Source: Narthecium ossifragum
Taxonomy: Eukaryota > Streptophyta > Magnoliopsida > Dioscoreales > Nartheciaceae
Reading direction: 5' to 3'
DNA: 64,000 nucleotides
Assembly: GCA_963920575.1 (NCBI GenBank)
Contig: OY986966.1
Span: 9,526,048-9,590,047, forward strand
A program made the translations under genes and the position numbers. Below the pieces are notes generated by a model. That model was not told the origin of the DNA. It saw only the letters and a list, made by a program, of their open reading frames with translations, and did no database searches. This document shows, one piece after another, positions 34,388 through 43,718 of this stretch; within the stretch, counting starts at the first letter, position 1; each line of letters starts with the position of its first letter.

Positions 34388-34502
34388 ACTGCCTGTCTTT
34401 TCTGGCTGCTGCTGCTGCTGCTGCTCATCAATTATTAGATTGTTGCCTTCATTAGCATGTTTCTTTCATTTAATTACTTCAATTTGAATCCCAGCTTTAT
34501 CA
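34388..34502 (-). repeat. Reina 5' LTR, inner remainder
   Basis: It continues the LTR after the LINE duplication: GCCTGTCTTTTCTGGCTG, then ATTGTTGCCTTCATTAGCATG, ending CCCAGCTTTATCA. It aligns with 22836-22935. A (CTG)n expansion lies at about 34399-34424. Confidence 0.88.
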
Positions 34503-35650
34503 AAGTCCTAATGCCCCATTGAGAGGAGGGCATTCCTCACGCTGAAATTGTGCGTGGAACTGTGTGAGTGATTTAAATGAAGCGGGGTGGACAAAGCTCC
34601 GTGGTACCTATCCTATCAATCCATCATGATCCTTCCACCTCTCATAACAAGCTCGCAGCCACCTCCTTTCTCCCTGACCTCCACCCCGGCAAGCCTCCTC
34701 TTCACCAATTCCACCCCCGAGCTCCTTCTCCCTCTCCGGGAGCTCCGCCGTCTCCATTAACTCCGACCAGCACTCGAGGGCATCCACCCTACTCGTTCCC
34801 GGCCACCCCCGTCTCCTCCAATCGCGACCACCAAACACCGCCCGTCCGCCATCAGCACCGGCGACCTCCCAAGGCCGCCAGCACTTCCTTCCCCGAAGCC
34901 GCGGCCACCAGCGGCACCACCTCTGCCCTTCGTCGCCGTCGAGACCTCCCCCGACGACGGTGACCTCAACCCGAGCTCGCTGCCGCCCAAGTTCCTCCAT
35001 CTCCTCCGGAGCCGGCACCTCTCGTCGTCCCCTTCCCTCCCCAGCTTCTCTCCGACGACGCCACGACCTCCCCCGACGCCGTCCACTCCCTCCGCAGCCT
35101 TTCCTTGCCGGAACCCCCAACCCGAGCTCCTCCTCTTGGATCCGGCACCGCCACCTCCCAACGCCACCGTCTTCGACCTTCAAATCGCCATCCAACCCTC
35201 CCCTCCGCCTCACGACCCTTCCGCCACCATTTCCAGGCCAGATCCGGCCGCCTTCGCGCGCCGGCCTTTCCCTTCCACTGCTCGCGGTTGTCTTCTCCGG
35301 CGAACTTCCCTTGAGTCTGAGCTGGTTCAACTGAACCAAGTGGCTTTACCGGTTCAGCTCGATCAAGCAGTCTGGGTCTGATCTGATTCAGATCATCAGA
35401 GCCAGTCTATTAGGCTCGGTCACAGCTAAATTCGATTAGATCCAGATCCAATCAGATTCAGTCATAAAGTTGAGTCACAGCTCAATTTGATCAGATTCAG
35501 ATTCAGCAATCCAGATTTGACTAGATTACGACCGGTTTGAGCCGGTTTGGACTAGATTAGATCAGATCTGAATCGGATTTGAATCATGATAGGATGATTG
35601 AACTCAGATCCGAGCCGGTACCCGAGCTTACCAGCTAGCGGCTCGTAACA
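34503..35650 (+). repeat. LTR-like sequence abutting STN1
   Basis: The right end GCGGCTCGTAACA (to 35650) matches the LTR end of family A (ACCGCTCGTAACA at 40357-40369). The text before it, rich in GATTCAGAT, GATCAGATTC and CGGTTCAG, resembles that family's 3' half. The middle (34640-35330) is GC-rich and pyrimidine-skewed like the leader part of family A. The left end is unclear and the TGATACGAGTCG start is absent. Long open frames on both strands here have low-complexity Pro/Arg/Gly text and no domain, so I do not call them genes. Confidence 0.55.
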
Positions 35651-35702
35651 CAACAATCCTTGCTCCTTTACTAATCGATCGAGGGCTCTCGGGTTTTTAG
35701 CT

Positions 35703-36233
35703 ATGGACTTGTTGCAGTCGGTTCATGTGAAGCTACTAGCCGCCGATCTCCTTTCTTTAGCCATCCGATCGTCGAGCCCTCCCACCTTTAGCCGCAAGGG
35801 CCGGCTAGTCTCCCGGGCGGAGACGGTGGGGGTGGTCGTCAGCCGGATGCGGAAGGATAAGTTCCTAAAATTCATGGTGGACGACGGAAGTGGGTGCATC
35901 CCCTGCATCCTCTGGCTCAACCACCACTCCTTCGCATCGTCGTGGCGCAGTCCCGTGGATACTGATCTGTTGGCTGAGATGTCTTTGGAGCACGCGGAGA
36001 TGGCCCAGCTGGGGGCACTGGTTAGGGTTAGAGGTCGGATCGCTGTGTACAGGGACGAGTTGCAGATCACCGTGGTGGATATTATTGTGGAGAGAGATCC
36101 CAATATGGAGGTGGTGCATTGGTTGGATTGCATCAGGTTGGCGAGGCAATGTTACGATGTGAATCCTTTGGAAAACCGCACGCCGTCTGCTAATCGTATG
36201 ATTCAAGACGTTGAGCCAAATGCGAGCGTTTGA
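35703..36233 (+). CDS. STN1: CST complex subunit STN1 (OB-fold telomere-capping protein)
   Basis: A single-exon frame of 176 codons. In the CST complex STN1 pairs with CTC1 and TEN1, binds single-stranded DNA, protects chromosome ends and promotes C-strand fill-in. The sequence shows the plant STN1 pattern: HVKLLAADLLSLA, FSRKGRLVSRAETVGVVVS, then the OB-fold strands KFLKFMVDDGSGCIPCILWL, LGALVRVRGRIAVYRDELQI and VVDIIVERDPNMEVVHWLD, ending CIRLARQCYDVNP. Plant STN1 proteins are about 160 residues and intronless, so this looks complete, with a short extra C-terminal tail (about residues 160-176). The start at 35703 gives the known N-terminus. No disabling mutation is seen. An LTR-like sequence ends 52 bp upstream. 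Confidence 0.95.
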   Translation: MDLLQSVHVKLLAADLLSLAIRSSSPPTFSRKGRLVSRAETVGVVVSRMRKDKFLKFMVDDGSGCIPCILWLNHHSFASSWRSPVDTDLLAEMSLEHAEMAQLGALVRVRGRIAVYRDELQITVVDIIVERDPNMEVVHWLDCIRLARQCYDVNPLENRTPSANRMIQDVEPNASV

Positions 36234-36477
36234 ACGACTGAACCCTTGCCTTCTGTTGGGGTTTCCCTTTCTTTGGAAACAATGCCCTCTACACCACAGC
36301 TGTGCGTCCTATTTCTTCAGTTATCTTTGAGGCATTTCGTTGAACAGTCCCTGTTGTATCTTTGAGGCATTTCCATTCTAAGCTCTGTTTAGATGGATCT
36401 ATGGGCTTGATTCTTATCCTTTTCGTTTCTTTACCTTCTCGTAGAGATGAGAGAAGAAACATGAGGCTCCAAAGTGA
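36234..36477 (+). other. STN1 3' flank
   Basis: Probable 3' UTR. The phrase TATCTTTGAGGCATTTC occurs twice (about 36323 and 36358). No clear poly(A) signal stands out. Confidence 0.4.
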
Positions 36478-37119
36478 TTGTCAAGTCTAAACTCCAAGTA
36501 CTTCTCAGCTGTTTGGCGAAGGCTTATGTTGCTTATGCAAATCTGGTTGTTATGGAAGGATAGGAACAGTCTGGTGTTTGAAGGAAGGAGCGAAGCTGTA
36601 ACTGTGTTGGTGGCTCGGGTGAAGCGTCTAGCAGAGGAATTTTTAGCAAGGAAGACGCCGATATCTGTGGAGGAGCACACGGGTGCAGGAAGAGTTGTTC
36701 AAGCTGATGCCGCTATTGATGGAGGATTGGCTGCTGTTGGGGTGGTGGGTTTTGACTGAGGAATTGGAATGGGCTATGGGATGGTCGGTGAAGGCCAAGA
36801 GTGTGCTACATGCTGAGATGCTAGCTAGCGATCTACTGGGCAGTAATGTGGGCGAAAGGCAGAGGAACGACAAGACTTGTGGTTGAGCCGGACTCCAAGT
36901 TGGCTGTTGATGTGCTTAACGGAGGTGGAGGAAATAGCGCGTTATATTTGGGCTGAAGCTCTGAATTTTGATTCATTGATTTTTATGTACATCCCTACGA
37001 GCGATGAGATGAGTAACTGTAAAGCCGACACTGTAGCTAAGTGGTGTCCACAGAATCAGAGCCCCTTGTGTTGGGTTCTGGAGGGCGGTTTGGTAGAGTT
37101 GGAGGGGATTATGTAGTAG
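36478..37119 (+). pseudogene. LINE RNase H remnant
   Basis: 36478-36759 reads MLLMQIWLLWKDRNSLVF, then VVQADAAIDGGLAAVGVVGF, the start of the RNase H fold with its first Asp. A stop and frame changes follow. 36683-36886 has VLHAEMLASDLLGS (the Glu), and 36877-37116 has MYIPTSDEMSNCKADTVAKW (the last Asp region). These match the tail of LINE ORF2. The upstream domains are absent, so it is a short 3' fragment just downstream of STN1. Confidence 0.8.
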
Positions 37120-37991
37120 GATTTTTATTGTGTTTCGAGCAAGGTTCGAATTGTTGCTTTATATTATACCTTTTTAGCTTAGATTTCTTGCTTATGTATC
37201 GAGATATCTGTTAGAGAATTCTGATGTTATATAGAATTCTAGTTTTGATCTTTTATATTCAGATGTGTAAGAAAATTTTACTGTTGAGGAATCCATCAAC
37301 TTCAATCACAATTCTTATCTCATCTCCCTCTTCTCTTCTTTTCTGTTTGTTCTTGTCTATGCTATTTTCTTTGGATTGTAATCTCCTTCTCTTTTGAACA
37401 ATCAAGATCATCTCGTTGTGTGAGCTCTCTCCTTCAATTGGATTTTTCTTCTCAAATGCACCTCTCCTTTGATCGCCATCCCCTTATTGGTTTTATCACA
37501 TGCTTCTAGTCTGATAAAGAAAGCCATGATCGAATTGTTTTCATTGCACCCAATGGATCAACCTAATATCTACCATCTACTTAATTTGGCAAATTGATGG
37601 TCGCTGATCGATTTTGATGGGCGATTGTCAGAAAATCTAGCATATGATGAGGTATACGGAATACCTCGTGCGGAAGCGTTGTAGATCGCTTGCCTTACGA
37701 ACTCCGATGCAGATCTGCTCCTCATCGTTGCGCCTGGATCCCGAACCTCGCGGCGTTGGAAGAAGCGTACTAGAGCCTTCTCCACTCACACACACTCCAA
37801 ACCCTAGGGTTCTTGATGGTAACCCTAGGAGAAAATTAGAGAGACGACTATATTTCAGAGAGCCTTGTTTGTTAGGGTTTCACTCCTCTATTTATAAAGG
37901 TATCATAATTGGTTAGAGCCATGACTAGTCTAATCACTTAGATAGACTAGAACCCAAAATGATAGTGATGAAACTCTCGCAGGACGTCCTC
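37120..37991. other. Non-coding stretch, possible LTR remnant
   Basis: 37120-37300 is AT-rich LINE 3' flank and includes the 23-bp block shared with 4273. 37600-37990 on the minus strand has a TATA-like CTTTATAAATAG (about 37889-37900), then a leader with AAACCCTAG and a GC-richer stretch, an arrangement like an LTR of another family, possibly Copia. I found no partner copy in the window. Confidence 0.35.
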
Positions 37992-39059
37992 TTATAGAAT
38001 TGGATTTGCTGGAACCGCTACTCTGCCTCTAAATCGTAGCCCTCCGTCTGACGATACTGTCCAGTCCCCGCCTACGCCCTCCGTGCCTGCTGACGTGCGC
38101 AACTCCTCGAGCTTTGCATCATTGCGCTGCGCCTCTATCACTCTGGCTAGAACTGTTGGCATAGTCTGCACTGTGTAGAGGAAACTGTCGGAACCCTGAT
38201 CCTCGAACTCGAGCTCCAACTGACCCACTATCTCTAATGCCTGCCACTACCGTGCTGACAACCCTGCCACTGCTGCTCTGGGCCTGTCTGCTCAGCGCGT
38301 CCATTACGACGTTTGCCGTACAAGGATGGTAATGCAACACGAAGTCGCAGTCCTCCAATAGCTCCATCCAGCATCGCTGCCTGCTGCCTCAGGTTGAGGT
38401 CACGTTGGGAGAAAACATGCCTCAAACTCTTATGGTCTGAGAAGACAGAGAACTTCTTGCCATAGAGGTAATGCCGCCAAGTCTTCAGGGCGAAGACCAC
38501 TGCTGCTAACTCCAAGTCATGGGTCGGGTAGTTCCTCTCATGGTTCTTCAGCTGACGAGAACCATAGGCAACTACGTGTCCCTCATGCATGAGGACACAC
38601 CCCAAACCCTCACCGCTGGTGACGCAGTAGACACTGTAACCCACGCCTTGCTCGGGGACGATCAGCACCGGCACACTGATCAACCTCGTCCTCAGCTACA
38701 CAAAAGCTCGCTCACAAGCATCATCCCACACGAATGGGGCGGCCTTCTGTGTCAGTATGGTCATCGGTCCGGCAACTCTAGAAAAGTCCCGCACGAACCG
38801 CCTGTAGTATCCCACCAGGCCTAAGCAACTGTGGACCTCAAACACTGTCCTTGGTCTCAGCCACTGTACCACTACCTCGACTTTGGACGGGTCAACTGAG
38901 ATCCATGCTGCCGACACCACGTGTCCAAGGAATCCCACCTGTGCAAGCCAAAACTCGCACTTGAAAGCCTTGGCATATAGTCGATGCTCCCGAAATAGCT
39001 ACAACACTATCGCCAAATGTCGCCCGTGCTTCTCCTTTGACCGAGAGTAGATTAGAATG
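37992..39059 (-). pseudogene. Tekay pol: reverse transcriptase end, RNase H, integrase start
   Basis: 39059-38892 gives LIYSRSKEKHGRHLAIVL. 38938-38696 gives FLGHVVSAAWISVDPSKVEV and GYYRRFVRDFSRVAGPMT. 38683-38234 is RNase H ([62 protein letters not shown]) with the Asp, Glu and Asp residues visible. 38228-37992 is the linker to integrase (WTVSSDGGLRFRGRVAVP). Frames change at about 38690, 38370 and 38940. Confidence 0.88.
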
Positions 39060-40369
39060 TGATACGAGTCGATCCGACTCGACCAATTGGACCCGAACCC
39101 AGAAGAGGAACCAAGCTGGTTCAACCTCTTTCCTAGTTTGACTTGGACTTCCCTAGTTCAAACTAGAGTATTTATTTAGTATTTATCATTAATCTTTTAT
39201 TGAGTCCTAGTTGATTGTTAGGAATTAATTAAGAGTCCCTTTGAGTTAGGAAGTTGAGTTGAGTCAGAAACCTTATTATTTGCTAATCAAGCAAGGGGGT
39301 TTTTCTAGTGGATTAGGACTCTGTCAAGGTCTCTATAAAAGGACCTTAGTAGTTTGTATTAGGTTATGATGCATGAGATGAATGATTAAGAGTAATTAGT
39401 AGAATATCATAGGAGTAGAATATCATAGGAGTAGAAGTAAAGTAGATTCCACCCGAAATCCACCATAGATCCATCTTCTTCCCCGTCACTTTCTCTCTCC
39501 GCCACGTCAGCGACCCCACCGCCACGTCAGCGCCACGTCACCCGCTACTGTTCATCATCTCCTTCCTCTCTCTCTCCCGTGCCCTAACCCTAGCCTCACC
39601 GCCGTTCCCTCTCCGGCCACCCCCGTCGCCACCTAAACCCTCCATCGTCTTCCCCTAAGCCTCACGACTCCGGACAGCACCCTTACCGCCTCCTTCACCG
39701 TCTCCGGCGCCTTCCCCGGCAAACCCGACCTTCATCCTCATTGCCATCACCCGCGTCCGTCCCCGATTTCACCCCTAAACCCTCCTAAAACCTTCCTTGT
39801 CTCTCCACGACCCTTTCCCGACCATCTTCCCGACGTCCCAAGCCCCAGCTGAGCTCCCCGTCGTCCCCGACGCCGGTGAACCCAAACCTCCGCCGTCCAT
39901 CTCCCAGATCCCGTCGATCTAGCCCACCTCCGACCAATCCACTCCGGTAGATCTCATCCCCACCTCCAGGCGCCCCTTCCTGCCACTACCCCGACCGCCG
40001 CCGCCGTCCCTACGCCGGCGATCTACTCCGGCGATTCTCAGCCCTTGGATCAAACCGGTTCAGCCACTTCAAATCAGGTTCAACTCAACCAACTCTAATT
40101 GATTCAGCCGAGCCAGTCAGTCCAATCCAGCCCAATCCAGCCACATAGCCCAATTGAACCTGGTCAACCTGATCCAGATCAATTCAGACTTGAACCAGTC
40201 AAGTCCCATCCAATCAGGCTCAGCCAGATCCGATCCAGCTCAAGCTCGATCCGATCCAGCTAGCCAAATCAGCCAATTGGACTCAAATCAAGTCCAATCA
40301 GGCCGATTCTGATCGATTGGAGCAGTAGAGACCCATTACGAGAGGATCACGAGTAGACCGCTCGTAACA
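39060..40369 (+). mobile_element. Solo LTR, family A (copy 2, type copy)
   Basis: It starts TGATACGAGTCGATCC and ends GACCGCTCGTAACA, 1310 bp. It is flanked by exact duplications GAATG (39055-39059 and 40370-40374). On both sides the host text is the Tekay reverse transcriptase box, interrupted between FVDDI and LIYSRS. A TATA box TCTATAAAAGG lies at about 39332. No interior genes. The lineage of the parent element is unknown. Confidence 0.95.
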
Positions 40370-41369
40370 GAATGTCATCAACGAACATCACCATGAACTG
40401 GTCTAGGAACGGCCGCAAGTGTCCCAGCTGCCCGCACTGGAAGCACATGACTGACGCGCCATAAGGCCGCTGACTGTTGTGGGCGCCGTGACAGCTGCTG
40501 GTAGGGTCGCTGGCACCGTTTCTTCCCTCTGTCGAATCCCCCTCTACCTTGGGGCCTCTACGGTGTGCTGGTAGAGAATGTTGGTGGAACTGCCCGGCAC
40601 CTCTCGTCCTGTAACTGCGCCTCCACTACTAAGGCACAGTTCAGAATTGTTGTGTATGTCTGGAAGCGGTGGGAACAAGTCTGTCGTCTGATCTCTGGCC
40701 GGAGTCCCCACTCAAACTGTCGTGCCCTGGATGTCGGATCTCCTACCACTGCCCCCGCAAAATGGACCAGATGTGTGAACCGGGTGGCATACTGCTGAAC
40801 AGAGTGAGTACCCTGCAGAAGGGACTGGTGCTGGCGGGACAGGCCGTCACATGTACTCTTCGGAAAGTACACGTCCAAAAACAACGCCCTGAACTCCTCC
40901 CACAGCTGCTCTCCATCACCGGTGTGTTGGGTGGTGCACCACTAGTAAAGGGCGTCCCCGTTGAACTGAAATGCCGTGAGGGTGACCCGGATCCGATCAT
41001 CCTCGACGAAGAGAGCATCCAAGACACGCGTGACTCCCCTAAGCCAGGCGTCCGCTGTAGTCGGATCCTCAGTCTCACCACTAAACCTAGGCGGGTTCAG
41101 CCGCTGGAAATCCATCATGACCGCCGCAGGCCCGCAGCGGTCCACGCGTCGACATGAGCGAGGATTCTCTCCTCAGTGAGAAAGACCTCCTCCTGTGCGA
41201 CTGAAACCGTCACTGGTGATGGCGCAACCCGCCTAGCTCGGACCGCCCTGTCAAGAACCTCCATGCTCAGTTGGGCGAGTCGATTAGGTTGAGCCCCACC
41301 CCGACCAACAACCGAAAGTCGGCCTCGAGTTCCCAACATCTGCGCAATCACCAACGACAAACGAGCGTC
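40370..41369 (-). pseudogene. Tekay gag joined to a reverse transcriptase remnant
   Basis: 41360-40942 has VMMDFQRLNPPRFSGETED, ADAWLRGVTRVLDALF and VTLTAFQFNGDALY. 40884-40558 continues FLDVYFPKSTCDGL, QYATRFTHLVHFAGAV and FEWGLRPEIRRQ, the Retrotrans_gag fold. After a proline-rich linker comes a zinc knuckle (CFQCGQLGHL), which breaks off into RPFLDQFMVMFVDDIL at about 40380-40430. A deletion has fused the knuckle to the middle of the palm domain. A frameshift separates the two gag halves near 40940. Confidence 0.85.
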
Positions 41370-43574
41370 TGATGTGTTGTGAACGTGTTGTTAAAACGTT
41401 GCAAACTCAATCAAATATTAAATCTATAATCCTTATTCAATCACTACAGTACTAGGTAGAATAGCGGTGAAGTCCGGAGTCGAACCTCAGGGAATTTACT
41501 AGGAAAGATTGAAATCAATTCTCAAAACTCTAAACCTAAGCAAAAGATGCAATGGTAAGTTTGAATTAACCTAAAACTATCTAAGGAAAGCAATTAGAGA
41601 TGATCAATTCGAATGAATGGATAGGTGACATAGGAATTACTCAATCCGCCCTAGTTTCACCTTCAATATTCTCTAGTTATCCTCTTGTTCTATTATCTAA
41701 ATATTATAGATTCACAGCTTCTTAAGCTTACATGTATCCTTAAAATAAGGTAAGTGTTTTTCAAAGGCATACTTTATCTTCGATTAGCATAGCTTGTCTT
41801 CGGGGTAACCTTAGCACAACCTATCGTCACTAAGCATAAAGTATCTCATCGGGTATTCATTAACCGCATGAAAACCATCATATGAATCTCTATAATCAAT
41901 CACAGAAATCATGTAGGACTAAAAGTACGTCAAGGAACTTTGTTCCCTCAACTCTATTAACATTAAAATCAAATCCATAAGATCATGTCTTGAGAATATT
42001 ACAAGAGTCAAACCAAAGAAGATAGAAAACTATGCTAGGGTGATACGAGTCGATCCGACTCGACCAACTGGACCCGAACCCAGAAGAGGAACCAAACTGG
42101 TTCAGCCTTTTTCCTAATTTGACTTGGACTTCCATAGTTCAAACTAGAGTATTTGATTAGAATTTATCATTAGTCTTTTATATTTAATTGAGTCCTAGTT
42201 GATATTTGAGTTAGTAAGTTGAGTTGAGTCTGAAAGCCTTATTACTTGCTAATTAAGCAAGAGGGTTTTTTAGTTTGATTAGGACTCTGTCAAGGCCTCT
42301 ATAAAAGGGACCTCATTAGTTTGTATTAGGTCATGATGAATGATGAAGAGAATTATTAGGAGTTAAGAATAGTTGATAGAATATCATAGGATAAGAGGTA
42401 ATGTAGATTCCACCAAAAATCCATCATAGATCCACCTTCTTCCCCGTCGGTCATCTTCTCCGCAGCCGACACCGCCTCCACCGGTATTTCTCTGTCCCCG
42501 GTACTTTCTCTATCCTCCATGTCATCGCCATGTCAGCGCCACTATTCATCATCTTCTTCCTCGTCTCTCCTGTGCACAAACCCTAGCCTCAGCGCCGTCC
42601 AGCCTCTCCGGCCGCCCCGCTGCCATTCAAGACCTCCATCAACCTCCCCTTTGAACCACGACTTGACCCAGCCAAGTCCTACCCCAATCAGGCTCAGCCA
42701 TATCTGAACCAACTCAAGCCAGATTCAGCCAATTGGACTCAATCAAGTCCGATCAGGCCGATTCTGATCGATTGGAGCAGTAGAGACCCGATACGAGAGG
42801 ATTACGAGTGGACCGCTTGTATCATAGGATTTCATGAATAATCCTAAGTACAATAATTAGCAACTCATCTTTTGGATGAACGTCGTTGGCTTGGAATAGG
42901 AAGCTGTCACCATCCGCATCGTTGCCGTCTTCTTTTTCCTTCTCCAATGATAGTCGAAAAGATTATTATTTTCGGATGAATAACCCTATTTATAGGAGAA
43001 CTCTCGAAATTAGAGTTTGAGTTGAGTTGGACTTCAATTACAACTCGGATTTCCTGAATTAATTCTGGCAATCTTATTCCGAGCGCAACTGGGTCCAATC
43101 CGTTTGGAGTCTGAAACCTTGTCCAACACAAACATTGTATATTAGGACGTCCTCTCTCATACTCCAAAAATTTCATAATATTTGGAATTATCTGGAATAT
43201 TTGACGAATATTCTTCTGAACGTTAATGGACCAGTTTTTCATCAGTTATGTATCTTTATCTTCTTCAAAACTGGTATCAATCCATCAGGAGTCTCACAAA
43301 CTGTCCAACATAAAATTTGTAGCTTTTGAAGGTTTCTATCATGTAATAGATTTCCAAAATATTTGGACTTATACAGAATTTATGGAAAATTTTCTCCTGA
43401 CAGACGATGAAGCAGTCTTTTTCACATAAATTCATCTTTTTAGCCGAATTTCTTGTATTTCTTCTCAAATCATGATTAAACCTGAAATCAACTAACAAAC
43501 TATTAAATACAAACACTTTAGACCTAACAAAGGTAAATTAAGAGGTTTAATTATGAATGTTTAGTGACTCATCA
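41370..43574 (+). mobile_element. Solo LTR, family B (copy 2), containing a family A LTR
   Basis: It begins TGATGTGTTGTGAACG and ends GTGACTCATCA, with exact flanking duplications GCGTC (41365-41369 and 43575-43579). It is collinear with 4647-6437, but its 370-bp block is single. Inside it, 42041-42824 is a later family A insertion. Without that insertion it is about 1.4 kb. No interior genes. Confidence 0.95.
42041..42824 (+). mobile_element. Solo LTR, family A (copy 3), internally deleted
   Basis: Ends TGATACGAGTCGATCC and GACCGCTTGTATCA, with flanks TAGGG (42036-42040) and TAGGA (42825-42829), a 5-bp duplication with one change. The host sequence GCTAGGG/TTTCATGAATAATCC is seen uninterrupted in copy 1 of family B near 5690. 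About 0.5 kb of the GC-rich leader is missing compared with copy 2. Confidence 0.9.
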
Positions 43575-43698
43575 GCGTCAAACAGAAAGTGAAAGCACAA
43601 TACATCACAAAGGAGCATGCTCGGATGTTCTAGACATAGAACTATCCCATCCCACACTCAATCTTACCGAATCCTGATCCTATCTATGGGACCTACAG

Positions 43699-43715
43699 CT
43701 TATGCTCTGATACCA
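43699..43715 (-). promoter_or_regulatory. Primer-binding site, initiator tRNA-Met
   Basis: The minus strand reads TGGTATCAGAGCATAAG, three bases inside the LTR at 43719. The match to the initiator tRNA 3' end is perfect over the first 12 bases. Confidence 0.92.
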
Positions 43716-43718
43716 ACC

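Larger units (their letters stand above)
22393..34502 (-). mobile_element. Reina-type chromovirus with split 5' LTR
   Basis: A Ty3/gypsy element in minus orientation: 3' LTR 22393-22935, polypurine tract, pol with C-terminal chromodomain, gag, initiator-tRNA-Met primer site, then a 5' LTR in two parts (26909-27314 and 34388-34502) separated by a LINE. Domain order gag, protease, reverse transcriptase, RNase H, integrase, chromodomain, with the polypurine tract overlapping the chromodomain tail (LEDKGAFGEG), is that of Reina chromoviruses. Many frameshifts make it inactive. No target duplication is evident (GGGTT on the left, AAGTC on the right). Confidence 0.85.

Noticed and set aside
34577..35381. 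Several long overlapping frames on both strands (up to 243 codons)
   Set aside because: All are low-complexity Pro/Arg/Gly/Ser text from GC-rich, skewed sequence in an LTR-like region, with no domain and mutual overlap.
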